From: Nonomuraea spiralis
GTDB taxonomy: Bacteria; Actinomycetota; Actinomycetes; Streptosporangiales; Streptosporangiaceae
Direction of reading: 5' to 3'
DNA: 64,000 nt
Assembly (NCBI RefSeq): GCF_014648435.1
Contig: NZ_BMRC01000008.1
Location: forward strand, 1-64,000
The notes below the pieces were generated by a model that was not told the DNA's origin, searched no databases, and saw only the letters and a list, made by a program, of their open reading frames with translations. How positions within the stretch are numbered: position 1 is the first letter of the stretch; each line of letters begins with the position of its first letter. This document shows positions 49,959-58,281 of this stretch, piece by piece. A program made the translations under genes and the position numbers.

Positions 49959-51362
49959 TCAGGAGTCGAACCCGAGGCCCATCCTGTCGAGCGTGCGCAA
50001 CCACAGGTTGCGCTTGCCCTGATGCTGGTCGGCCTGCGCGATCGACCACCGGGTGAACTGGATCACCCCCGACCGGACCGGCTCGGGCGGGAACGGGATC
50101 GGCTTCTCCTTGACCATCCGCAGCTCGGTCCGCTCGGTGGCCTCGCCGGACAGCAGGTCCAGCATGACGTTCGCGCCGAACCTGGTGGCCCCGACGCCCA
50201 TGCCGGTGTAGCCGACGGCGTAGGCCAGCCGGCCGCCGTGCGCCGTGCCGTAGAAGGCGCTGAAGCGGCTGCAGGTGTCGATCACGCCGCCCCAGCGGTG
50301 CGTGAACCGCACCCCGGACAACTGCGGGAAGGTGGTGGCGAAGTGCTCGGCGAGCTTGACGAAGGTCTCGTCACGCTGCTCGTACTCCGGCTTGACCAGG
50401 CCGCCGTTGTAGTAGACCGCGTCGTAGCCGCCCCACAGGATGCGGTTGTCGTCGGTCAGCCGGTAGTAGTGGAACTGGTTGCCCGAGTCGCCGACGCCCT
50501 GACGGTTGCCCCAGCCCACCTCGGCGAGCTGGGCCGCGCTCAGCGGCTCGGTCATCAGGGCGTAGTCGTACACCGGGACGACGAAGTGCTTGAGCCTGCG
50601 CAGCAGGGGCGGGAAGACCCCCGTGCCCAGCGCCACCCGGCGCGCCCCCACGGACCCGTACGGGGTGCGCAGGGTGATCGTCGTGCCGTCGTCGCTCAGC
50701 GAACGCACCGGACTGCGCTCGAAGACCCGTACGCCGAGCCGCAGGCACGCATCGCGCAACCCCCAGGCCAGCCGCGCCGGGTCGAGCATGGCGCAGCCGC
50801 TGCGTTCCCACAGGCCGCCCAGGTAGGTCGGCGAGTTGACCTCGGCCCGCACCTGCCGCTCGTCCAGCGGCACGTAGTCGAGCCCCAGCTCGGAGATCAG
50901 GTCGAGATGCTCGCTCAGCGAGTCGAGCTGCCACGGCTCGGTGGCCACGTGCAGCTCGCCGGTGCGCTCGAAGGAGCAGTCGATGCCGTGGCGCTCCAGC
51001 GTGCGCTCGATCTCGTCGAGGTTGTCCACGCCCATGCGTTCGAGGCGGCCGATCTCCTCCGGCCACCGCTCCAGGCCGTTGGCCAGGCCATGGGTGAGGG
51101 TCGCCATGCAGAACCCGCCGTTGCGGCCCGTGGCCGCCCAGCCGATCCTGCGCCCTTCGAGCAGGACGACGTCCAGCGAAGGGTCACGTTCCTTGGCCAT
51201 CAGGGCCGTCCACAGCCCCGAGAAGCCTCCGCCGACGACGACCAGGTCGGCGTCGGTGTTTCCGATGAGCCGCGCGCGCGGCTCGGGTCTGGCCGGACTG
51301 TCCAGCCAGTACGGCTTGCGCTCCGCGTCAGCCAGCGCCTTCAGCGGATCCACAAATCCCAC
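49959..51362 (-). CDS. FAD-dependent amine oxidase, gamma-glutamylputrescine oxidase-like (DAO family)
   Basis: 467 residues. The FAD-binding 'DLVVVGGGFSGLWTALMAKERDPSLDVVLLEG' is at 39-70; 'GRNGGFCMATLTHGLANGLERWP' and the C-terminal 'GRLAYAVGYTGMGVGATRFGANVMLDLLSG' match PuuB-type members of the DAO family. These oxidise a (gamma-glutamyl) polyamine to an aldehyde with release of hydrogen peroxide. GTG 51362 has AGGGA directly upstream. It lies behind the Pot operon terminator, with the aldehyde dehydrogenase on the far side of the importer genes; no PuuA-type ligase is in the window. Confidence 0.82.
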   Translation of the reverse strand: MGFVDPLKALADAERKPYWLDSPARPEPRARLIGNTDADLVVVGGGFSGLWTALMAKERDPSLDVVLLEGRRIGWAATGRNGGFCMATLTHGLANGLERWPEEIGRLERMGVDNLDEIERTLERHGIDCSFERTGELHVATEPWQLDSLSEHLDLISELGLDYVPLDERQVRAEVNSPTYLGGLWERSGCAMLDPARLAWGLRDACLRLGVRVFERSPVRSLSDDGTTITLRTPYGSVGARRVALGTGVFPPLLRRLKHFVVPVYDYALMTEPLSAAQLAEVGWGNRQGVGDSGNQFHYYRLTDDNRILWGGYDAVYYNGGLVKPEYEQRDETFVKLAEHFATTFPQLSGVRFTHRWGGVIDTCSRFSAFYGTAHGGRLAYAVGYTGMGVGATRFGANVMLDLLSGEATERTELRMVKEKPIPFPPEPVRSGVIQFTRWSIAQADQHQGKRNLWLRTLDRMGLGFDS

Positions 51363-51491
51363 TTCCCTACGAAGTTCTTAGATTGTTCATTGTTTTGATT
51401 GCGGGATCCAAAGGGGTGATGTGATCACGCGCGGGTTCCCCCCGCCGAAATCCGATCTCGCCTCCCTGTTCTTGGTCGGAAATACACCAAT

Positions 51492-51513
51492 CCCCCCGCA
51501 GGATCGCGGGGGG
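51492..51513 (-). terminator. Terminator of the Pot operon
   Basis: CCCCCCGC (51492-51499) and GCGGGGGG (51506-51513) form a perfect 8-bp G-C stem with a 6-nt loop, 21 bp after the stop of the last Pot gene on the minus strand. The tail is weakly U-rich. It separates the importer operon from the amine oxidase gene. Confidence 0.7.
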
Positions 51514-51533
51514 AAAGCCTGTTGGAGCAGATC

Positions 51534-52325
51534 CTAGGCGCGGCGTCTGGCGGCCACCGCATTAGCCACGGCGATCAGCACGCCGATCCCGAAGATGAGC
51601 GTACCCATCACGTTGACCTGCGGCGGAATGCCGGTCTTCACCGCACCGACGATCCACAGCGGGAACGTCACGGTCGAGCCGTTGACGAAGCTCGTCACCA
51701 CGTAGTCGTCGATCGACAACGCGAAGGAGAGCATCGCGCCCGCGAGCACGCCCGGCATGATCGCGGGCAGGGTCACCTGCCGGAACGTGCCCCAGGCGGT
51801 CGCGCCGAGGTCCTTGGCCGCCTCCTCCAGCGACGGGTCGAGCGTGATGACCCGCGCCCTGACCGTCACCACGACGAAGGAGAGCGAGAACAACACGTGC
51901 GCGACGATGATCGTGTTGCCGTCGCGCGGCACGTTGCCCGAGACGAACAGCGACAGCAGCGAGGCCCCCATGACCAGCTCCGGGGTGGAGATGGCGGCGA
52001 AGACCAGGAAGTTCGTGGCGCCGAGGCCGCGGAAGCGGTGCCGGCCGACGGCCAGGCCCAGCATCGTGCCGATGACGACCGTGATCACGGTGCTGACCAG
52101 GGCGATCACGATCGAGTTGCGCAGCGCCGTGGTCAGGTCGGAGATCTCGAAGAGCTCGCCGTACCACTTCAGGGTGAAGCCCTGCCAGCTCGTGTTCGAC
52201 TTGCTCTTCTTGTCGTTGAAGCCGAACAGGATCATGACGGCGATCGGCGACGACAGCCACAGGATGATCAGCCACGTGTAGACGTGCAGCAGGCGGTCGC
52301 CGAGCCTGCCCCGTACGCCCCTCAT
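51534..52325 (-). CDS. potC: Polyamine ABC transporter permease, PotC type
   Basis: 263 residues from ATG 52325, which overlaps the PotB stop by 4 bp. Six helices. 'YTWLIILWLSSPIAVMILFGFNDKKS' is the PotC-type start, and 'EEAAKDLGATAWGTFRQVTLPAIMPGVLAGAMLSFALSIDDYVVTSFVNG' is the EAA loop plus the conserved PotC stretch. Inner-membrane subunit of a spermidine/putrescine importer. Confidence 0.92.
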   Translation of the reverse strand: MRGVRGRLGDRLLHVYTWLIILWLSSPIAVMILFGFNDKKSKSNTSWQGFTLKWYGELFEISDLTTALRNSIVIALVSTVITVVIGTMLGLAVGRHRFRGLGATNFLVFAAISTPELVMGASLLSLFVSGNVPRDGNTIIVAHVLFSLSFVVVTVRARVITLDPSLEEAAKDLGATAWGTFRQVTLPAIMPGVLAGAMLSFALSIDDYVVTSFVNGSTVTFPLWIVGAVKTGIPPQVNVMGTLIFGIGVLIAVANAVAARRRA

Positions 52326-53173
52326 CGCGCCGCCGCCTCTAGGACGTTCTCGGTGCCGAGCGCGCGGGCGTAGACGAAGATGCCGACCAGCAGGATCGCC
52401 ATCAGCGTGAACGACAGCGCCGAGGCGGTCGGGTAGTCGAGGTTGGTCAGGTACTCGGTCTGGATGATGTTGCCGATCATGGTGTTGGCCGTGCCGCCGA
52501 GGATCTGCGCGTTGACCGGGTCGGCCGTCGCGGGCACGAACGTCATCAGCACCCCGGCGAAGACGCCCGGCAGCGACAGCGGCAACACCACCCGGCGGAA
52601 GGCTCCGGCGCGGGTGGCGTACAGGTCCTGGGCGGCCTCCACCACCCGCGGGTCGACCCGTTCCAGGGCCACGTAGATCGGCAGGATCATGAACGGCAGG
52701 AAGTTGTAGGTGAGCCCGCCCACCACCGCCAGGGTCGTGGCCAGCACGTGGAAGCTCTCGGGCAGCAGCCCCCACCCCTTCAGCGTCCCGAACAGGATGC
52801 CGTTGTCGGCGAGCAGGAAGTTCCACGAGATCGTGCGCAACACGAACGACACGAAGAACGGCAGCAGCAGCAGGAACAGGTACACCGACTTGCGCCTGCC
52901 GCCCCTGAAGGCGATCCAGTACGCCACCGGGTACCCGATCACCAGCATGGCCACGGTGGCGAGGCCGCCGTACAGGAGCGAGCGCAGCAACTGGTCGCTG
53001 TACCTGCCGAGCGCGTCGGCGTAGTTGGAGAAGCTGAACGTCATCGCGTAGCCGTCGATGGCGTTGCCCGTCTGCAGCGAGACCGACGCCATCGCCACCA
53101 TGGGCACGACCAGGAAGATCGCCAGCCACAGCCAGCTCGGCAGGGCGAGCAGGTAGGGGGTGAGCCGTTTCAT
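52322..53173 (-). CDS. potB: Polyamine ABC transporter permease, PotB type
   Basis: 283 residues, six helices. 'SFVLRTISWNFLLADNGILFGTL' is typical of PotB, and 'VVEAAQDLYATRAGAFRRVVLPLSLPGVFAGVLMTFVPATADPVNAQILGG' holds the EAA motif. Two bases separate it from the substrate-binding gene upstream, and it is coupled to PotC. Confidence 0.92.
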   Translation of the reverse strand: MKRLTPYLLALPSWLWLAIFLVVPMVAMASVSLQTGNAIDGYAMTFSFSNYADALGRYSDQLLRSLLYGGLATVAMLVIGYPVAYWIAFRGGRRKSVYLFLLLLPFFVSFVLRTISWNFLLADNGILFGTLKGWGLLPESFHVLATTLAVVGGLTYNFLPFMILPIYVALERVDPRVVEAAQDLYATRAGAFRRVVLPLSLPGVFAGVLMTFVPATADPVNAQILGGTANTMIGNIIQTEYLTNLDYPTASALSFTLMAILLVGIFVYARALGTENVLEAAAR

Positions 53174-53175
53174 GG

Positions 53176-54408
53176 CTATGCCTGGGTGATCGACTGGAAG
53201 ATGGAGTTGAACACCTGCTCCTGCTGCGTGGTCAGGGTGGTGTACGTGCGCAGCTTGGCGTAGTCGGCCGCCGAGGGGAACATGAGCGGGCTGTCCACCA
53301 TGTCCTCCAGGGCCTTCTTCGCGTCGCCCTTGGCCGTCTTGGCCTTCTCGCGCATGAGGTCCTGCACGGCCGGGATCGGCGTCACGAACTGGATGAACTC
53401 ATCCAGTTCGGCGGCCACCGCGGGCTGGTACAGGTAGTCCATGAGCGTGAGCGCGTCCACGGGGTTGGCCGCGCCCTTGGGGATGAGCATGTTGTCGGTC
53501 CAGATCGTGCCGCCCTCCGCGGGCACCACGAACTTGACCGGCTCGCCGGCGAGCTGCCGCTGGAAGACGTCGCCCGACCAGGCCATGGTCAGCCACACGT
53601 CGCCCTTGGACACCGCGTCGATGTAGCTCTGGTCGTAATATTTCCGGACGATTCCCGCGTCGCGCTGCTGCTTGAGCTTCTCGCCGGCCTTCTTCCAGTC
53701 GGCCTCGGTCGACTTCTCCGGGTCGATGCCGAGGGCGAACATGCCGAAGTTGCCGATCTCCTGCGCGTCGGCCATCATCCCGACCCGCCCCTTGTACTTG
53801 GGGTCGAACAGCGCCTCGATGCTGGTGACGTCGTCCTTGACGTACTTGGTGTTGTACGCGATGCCGGTCACGCCCGAGGAGTAGGGCATCGTGTACTGGT
53901 TGCCCGGGTCGTAGGCGCGTTCCTTGTACTTCTCGCCGGCGTTGGCCAGGAAGTTCGGCATCCGGCTGTGGTCGAGCGGCACGATGTAGCCGAGCTCGAC
54001 CATGTGCTGGAGCTGGACGCCGTTGGTCATCACGACGATGTCGTAGCCGAGCGGCTGGCCGGCGCGGAGCACGGGGTCGGCCTTGCCGAAGAACTCCGCG
54101 TTCTCCTGGATGACCTCCTTGTACTCCACGGAGATCCCGGTGGTCTCGGTGAACTTCTTCAGCGGGGCCTGGTCCTCGGGCATGTACTCGGGCCAGTTGG
54201 CGAAGACGAGCTTGCCGTGCTTGGTCTGCTTGGACCAGTAATCCTGGACGGCGTCGGCCTTCGGAGGGGCGGCCTTCTTGCCCTGGACGCCGCAGGCGGC
54301 GAGCGCGAGGCCGGCGGCGGACAGGCCGGTGACCCGGAAGAAGTCGCGGCGGGTGCGGGGCTGGGTCATGCCCCTGAGGAGGGCGGGGGTGATCTGGCGG
54401 GGGTTCAT
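53176..54408 (-). CDS. potD: Polyamine ABC transporter substrate-binding lipoprotein, PotD/PotF type
   Basis: 410 residues. A twin-arginine signal 'RRDFF' at 20-24 is followed by a hydrophobic core and lipobox 'LAAC' (Cys39), so it is exported folded and lipid-anchored. 'LVFANWPEYMPEDQAPLKKFTETTGISVEYKEV' is the classical PotD/PotF N-terminus; 'MPYSSGVTGIAYNTKYV' and 'DNMLIPKGAANPVDALTLMDYLYQP' continue the family pattern. It gives the importer its specificity; by context putrescine or a related diamine. Confidence 0.9.
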   Translation of the reverse strand: MNPRQITPALLRGMTQPRTRRDFFRVTGLSAAGLALAACGVQGKKAAPPKADAVQDYWSKQTKHGKLVFANWPEYMPEDQAPLKKFTETTGISVEYKEVIQENAEFFGKADPVLRAGQPLGYDIVVMTNGVQLQHMVELGYIVPLDHSRMPNFLANAGEKYKERAYDPGNQYTMPYSSGVTGIAYNTKYVKDDVTSIEALFDPKYKGRVGMMADAQEIGNFGMFALGIDPEKSTEADWKKAGEKLKQQRDAGIVRKYYDQSYIDAVSKGDVWLTMAWSGDVFQRQLAGEPVKFVVPAEGGTIWTDNMLIPKGAANPVDALTLMDYLYQPAVAAELDEFIQFVTPIPAVQDLMREKAKTAKGDAKKALEDMVDSPLMFPSAADYAKLRTYTTLTTQQEQVFNSIFQSITQA

Positions 54409-54417
54409 GGGGTGCTA

Positions 54418-55485
54418 TCAACTTCCAATCACGTAAGAGTGCTGCGCCTCCCACGACAGCCACACGGAGTCGCCCCGCTCCGCCGTCGCCGTCGCGTCGT
54501 GCGCGTTCTGCTCAAACACGGTGATGTCGGCCCCGTCGGCGAGCTTCACCGCGTAGCTGTTGGAGGTGCCCAGGTAGACCATCTCCGTGACGGTCCCGGG
54601 CACGGCGCTCAGCCCGCGCCCCGGCTCGTCCGGGCAGATCGTGATCTTCTCGGGGCGGACGGTCACCGTCACGTCGCCCTCGTGTCCCGGCACCAGCACC
54701 CGGCCGCCGCCGATCTCCAGCACCCCGCCGGCCACCGTCCCGGTGATCAGGTTGGAGGTGCCGATGAACCCCGCCACGAAGGCGGTCGCCGGCCGCTCGT
54801 AGATCTCCCGCGGGCCGGCGAGCTGCTCGACCAGCCCGTCGTTCATCACGGCGATCCTGTCGCTCATGGTCAGCGCCTCGCTCTGGTCGTGCGTCACGTA
54901 CACGAACGTGATGCCGACCTCGCGCTGGATGCGCTTGAGCTCGATCTGCATGGCCTGGCGCAGCTTGAGGTCGAGCGCGCCGAGCGGCTCGTCCAGCAGG
55001 AGCGCCCTCGGCCGGTTGACCAGGGCGCGGGCCAGGGCCACGCGCTGCTGCTGGCCGCCGGACATCTCCCGCGGCCGGCGCTTCTCCCGGCCCGCGAGGT
55101 CGACGATCTCCAGCATCTCGCCGACCCGCCGCCTGATCTCCTCCTGCGGCGTCTTACGCTGCTTCAGCCCGAACGCCACGTTGTCCCACACGCTCATGTG
55201 CGGGAACAGGGCGTAGGACTGGAAGACCATGTTGACGTCGCGCTTGTTCGGCGGGACGTTCGTGACGTCCTTGCCGTGCAGCCTCACCAGCCCTTTGGTG
55301 GGCTCCTCGAAGCCGGCGACCATCCTCATGGTCGTGGTCTTGCCGCATCCGGACGGGCCGAGGAGGGAGAAGAACTCCCCCTCGGCGATGTCCAGCGACA
55401 CACCTTTGACCGCCTGGACGACCTCGCCGTGCGAGAGGTACTCCTTGACGACGTCCTCTAGCTGAATCGCGGATAGCTCGGTCAT
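54418..55485 (-). CDS. potA: Polyamine ABC transporter ATPase, PotA type
   Basis: 355 residues. Walker A is 'GPSGCGKTTTMRMVAGF', signature 'MSGGQQQRVALARALVNRPRALLLDEPLGALD' and switch His in 'VTHDQSEAL'. A C-terminal TOBE domain covers about 270-350. ATG 55485 is chosen; the frame extends upstream without a ribosome site. It energises the PotBC permease and follows the aldehyde dehydrogenase by 14 bp. Confidence 0.92.
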   Translation of the reverse strand: MTELSAIQLEDVVKEYLSHGEVVQAVKGVSLDIAEGEFFSLLGPSGCGKTTTMRMVAGFEEPTKGLVRLHGKDVTNVPPNKRDVNMVFQSYALFPHMSVWDNVAFGLKQRKTPQEEIRRRVGEMLEIVDLAGREKRRPREMSGGQQQRVALARALVNRPRALLLDEPLGALDLKLRQAMQIELKRIQREVGITFVYVTHDQSEALTMSDRIAVMNDGLVEQLAGPREIYERPATAFVAGFIGTSNLITGTVAGGVLEIGGGRVLVPGHEGDVTVTVRPEKITICPDEPGRGLSAVPGTVTEMVYLGTSNSYAVKLADGADITVFEQNAHDATATAERGDSVWLSWEAQHSYVIGS

Positions 55486-55499
55486 GTCCAGGCTTGTCC

Positions 55500-56933
55500 T
55501 TATTCGCCGATGTAGTGCATGACGTGCTTGACCCTGGTGTAGTCGTGCAGACCGAACACCGACAGGTCCTTGCCGTACCCGGAGTGCTTGAAGCCGCCGT
55601 GCGGCATCTCCGAGACGAACGGGATGTGCGTGTTGACCCAGACCACGCCGAAGTCGAGGCGGTTCGACATGCGCATGGCGCGGCCGTGGTCGGAGGTCCA
55701 CACCGAGCTGGACAGGCCGTACCTGACGTCGTTGGCCTTGGCCAGCGCGTCGGCCTCGTCGCTGAACGTCTGGACGGTGATGACCGGGCCGAAGACCTCG
55801 TTCTGCACCATCTCGTCGTCCTGCTTGAGGCCGTCCACGACGGTCGGGGCGAAGAAGTAGCCCTTGTCGCCGACGCGGTGACCGCCGGTGAGCACCTTGG
55901 CGTGGCCGGGGACCCGGTCCATGAAGCCCTGGACCCTGGCGAGCTGGTTCTCGTTGTTGAGCGGGCCGTAGAGCGCTTCCTCGTTGCCCAGGTCGCCGGT
56001 CACGGTGGCTGCGGCGGCCTCGGTCAGCGCGGCCACGAACTCGTCGTGCACGCTCTCCTGGACGAGCACGCGGCAGGCCGCGGTGCAGTCCTGGCCGGCG
56101 TTGTAGAGACCGGCGGTGGCGATGTCGGAGGCGGCCTTGGCGAGGTCCTTGACGTCCTCGAAGACCACGACCGGCGCCTTGCCGCCGAGCTCCAGGTGCA
56201 CCCGCTTGAGGTCGTCGGCGGCGCTCTTGGCGACCGCCATGCCCGCGCCGACCGAGCCGGTGATCGCCACCATGGCGGCGGTCGGGTGGCCCACGACGAG
56301 GGCGCCGGTCTCGCGGTCGCCGGTGACGACGTTGAAGACGCCGGGCGGCAACACCGAGCCGACGATCTCGGCGAGCTTGAGCGTGGAGGCCGGGGTGGTG
56401 TCCGACGGCTTGAGCACGATCGTGTTCCCGGCGGCCAGCGCCGGGGCGATCTTCCACACGGCCATCATCATCGGGTAGTTCCAGGGCGTGACCTGGCCGA
56501 CGACGCCGATGGGCTCGTGCCGGATGACGCTGGTGTGCTCGGCGAGGAACTCACCGGCGGTGGGGCCCTCCAGCGTGCGCGCGGCGCCGGCGAAGAAGCG
56601 GAAGTGGTCGGCCGCCACCGGGGTCTCGTCCTCGGCCATGCGGGCGCGCGGCTTGCCGGTGTTGAGGCACTCGGCCTCGTTGATCTCGTCGGCCCGCGCC
56701 TCGATCGCGTCGGCGACCTTGAGCAGCAGGTTCGCCCGCTCACCGGGGGTGGTACGACCCCACGACTCGAACGCGGCGGCCGCGGCGGCGTAAGCCGCAT
56801 CGACGTCCTCGACGCCGGAGACGGGCGCCTGTACGTAGGCCTCTCCCGTGCAAGGGTCGATGATGTCGGAGAACCGGCCGCTCTGGGCGTCCACGAACTC
56901 ACCGTTGATGAAGTTCTGCAGACGGGTGGTCAA
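55500..56933 (-). CDS. Aldehyde dehydrogenase, aminobutyraldehyde dehydrogenase-like
   Basis: 477 residues from a TTG at 56933 with a strong GAGGAGG 8 nt upstream. Catalytic Cys283 is in 'NAGQDCTAACRV', general base Glu248 in 'LELGGKAPVVV', and the NAD-binding 'TPWNYPMMMAVWKIAPALAAGNTIVLKPSDTTP' at 149-181. Closest in style to gamma-aminobutyraldehyde dehydrogenases (PatD/ProR/PuuC group). Together with the amine oxidase and Pot importer it would turn putrescine-derived aldehyde into GABA. First gene of the Pot operon. Confidence 0.9.
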   Translation of the reverse strand: MTTRLQNFINGEFVDAQSGRFSDIIDPCTGEAYVQAPVSGVEDVDAAYAAAAAAFESWGRTTPGERANLLLKVADAIEARADEINEAECLNTGKPRARMAEDETPVAADHFRFFAGAARTLEGPTAGEFLAEHTSVIRHEPIGVVGQVTPWNYPMMMAVWKIAPALAAGNTIVLKPSDTTPASTLKLAEIVGSVLPPGVFNVVTGDRETGALVVGHPTAAMVAITGSVGAGMAVAKSAADDLKRVHLELGGKAPVVVFEDVKDLAKAASDIATAGLYNAGQDCTAACRVLVQESVHDEFVAALTEAAAATVTGDLGNEEALYGPLNNENQLARVQGFMDRVPGHAKVLTGGHRVGDKGYFFAPTVVDGLKQDDEMVQNEVFGPVITVQTFSDEADALAKANDVRYGLSSSVWTSDHGRAMRMSNRLDFGVVWVNTHIPFVSEMPHGGFKHSGYGKDLSVFGLHDYTRVKHVMHYIGE

Positions 56934-57030
56934 TGCACGACCTCCTCGTTGAGGTGGCTGAGATGCCGCGACTCTTACAGAGCAGATGCATCTGGACAAG
57001 GGATTTCGTGGTGAAGATATCAAATTGCTA

Positions 57031-57068
57031 CGAATTCGCTTGACAGAGCTCCAAGAACTGACAACATG
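57031..57068. promoter_or_regulatory. Intergenic control region between the Pot operon and its Lrp regulator
   Basis: CGAATTCG palindrome at 57031-57038, overlapping the -35-like TTGACA (57040-57045), and GAC-AACAT-GTC dyad at 57058-57068. The -10 for TTGACA is not clear (AACATG at 17 bp). The whole divergent gap (56934-57136) is AT-richer than its surroundings, as expected of an Lrp-binding region. Confidence 0.45.
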
Positions 57069-57136
57069 TCGCACCAGGACGGCAATCAAGCGGGAACGCC
57101 CCCGTAACGCCGGACCGCTAGGAGGATTCCTCTGAC

Positions 57137-57628
57137 ATGACGACGCCGCCCCGCGTACGACGAACCAACGCCAGTTCCGGGCCCGTCGTGCTCGACGATC
57201 TCTCCAAGCAGATCATCGAGCAACTCCAGTCCGACGGGCGCATGCCGTACGCCGCGATCGGCAAGGCCGTCGGGCTCTCCGAGGCCGCGGTGCGCCAGCG
57301 CGTCCAGCGGTTGCAGGACGCCGGGGTGATGCAGATCGTCGCGGTGACCGACCCGCTCACCCTCGGGTTCCCCCGGCAGGCGATGATCGGGGTCAACTGC
57401 GAGGGCGACCTGGAGTCGGTGGCCGACGAGCTGTCGGCCATCGAGGAGATCGACTACGTGGTGCTCACGGCGGGCTCCTTCGACGTGATCGTAGAGGTGG
57501 TCTGCGAGGGCGACGGTCACCTGCTGGAGATCCTCAGCAAGATCCGGGCCATCCCCGCCGTACGGGCCACCGAGTCGTTCGTGTACCTGAAGCTGCGTAA
57601 GCAGTCGTACTCCTGGGGCACGCGCTAA
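57137..57628 (+). CDS. Lrp/AsnC family regulator of the polyamine operon
   Basis: 163 residues. HTH 'IIEQLQSDGRMPYAAIGKAVGLSEAAVRQRVQRLQDAGV' at about 26-64, then the RAM domain ('VVLTAGSFDVIVEVVCEGDGHLLEILSKIRAIPAVRATESFVYLKL'). GGAGG lies 11-15 nt upstream of the ATG. It is divergent from the aldehyde dehydrogenase and Pot genes and probably senses a polyamine-pathway metabolite. It overlaps the convergent cyclase-family gene by 4 bp. Confidence 0.9.
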   Translation: MTTPPRVRRTNASSGPVVLDDLSKQIIEQLQSDGRMPYAAIGKAVGLSEAAVRQRVQRLQDAGVMQIVAVTDPLTLGFPRQAMIGVNCEGDLESVADELSAIEEIDYVVLTAGSFDVIVEVVCEGDGHLLEILSKIRAIPAVRATESFVYLKLRKQSYSWGTR

Positions 57629-58281
57629 CCGATCCGCGCCACGGCCCGTACGGGCGCCCCGTCGGCGCCGTCGAGCCGCAGCGGCATCATCCAGACCTCG
57701 ACCGGCCTCCCCCGCGCCTGCGCGTCGAGCAGCCGGTCGAGGCCGGTCAGGTTCTCGGCGATCACGGCGTGCGCGCCGCACAGGACACGATGGGCGGGGA
57801 AGTCGTCCGCCGGTGTGGGGTCGACGCTCAGCGCGTCGATGCCGACCGTGCGCACGCCCCGCTCGACCAGCAGCGCCGCGGCCTCCTCGGTGAGGAAGGG
57901 ATGCCCGTGGTAGGACTCGCTCCCCCAATGGGCCGACCAGCCGGTCGCGACGAGCACGATCGGCGCGTCCCCGCCGGGCGCCGGGCCGAGGCCGGCGAAG
58001 CTCGCGGCCCCGATCGGGGTCCGGGGCGCGAGCCCCCGGGCGTCCACCACCACGGCGGGCCCGGCGAAACGGGACAGCGGCAGCTCGCCGAGCGCCGGGA
58101 GCGTGTCGTCCACGTGGAAGGGCGCGTCGACGTGGGTGCCCGACTGCGACCCCAGGTGCAGCCCCAGCACGTTGACGCCATCGCGGGCCAGGGTGAGCGC
58201 GGGGGCGACCGAGACCTCGGGATCGCCCGGGTAGACGGGCATCCCGGTCTCGACGGGCACCGACAGGTCGACGAGTTCCAT
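57625..58281 (-). CDS. Cyclase family protein (kynurenine formamidase-like hydrolase)
   Basis: 218 residues. 'LSVPVETGMPVYPGDPEVSV' and the metal motif 'SGTHVDAPFH' (H-x-G-T-H-x-D-x-P-x-H class; His51, Asp53, His57 region) define the cyclase/formamidase family, together with 'HPFLTEEAAALLVERGVRTVGIDALSVDP'. Metal-dependent amide or formamide hydrolase. ATG 58281 touches the NCS1 permease stop (TGATG); a GTG 3 bp upstream would make a 4-bp overlap. Context suggests an amide product of the imported compound. Confidence 0.85.
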   Translation of the reverse strand: MELVDLSVPVETGMPVYPGDPEVSVAPALTLARDGVNVLGLHLGSQSGTHVDAPFHVDDTLPALGELPLSRFAGPAVVVDARGLAPRTPIGAASFAGLGPAPGGDAPIVLVATGWSAHWGSESYHGHPFLTEEAAALLVERGVRTVGIDALSVDPTPADDFPAHRVLCGAHAVIAENLTGLDRLLDAQARGRPVEVWMMPLRLDGADGAPVRAVARIG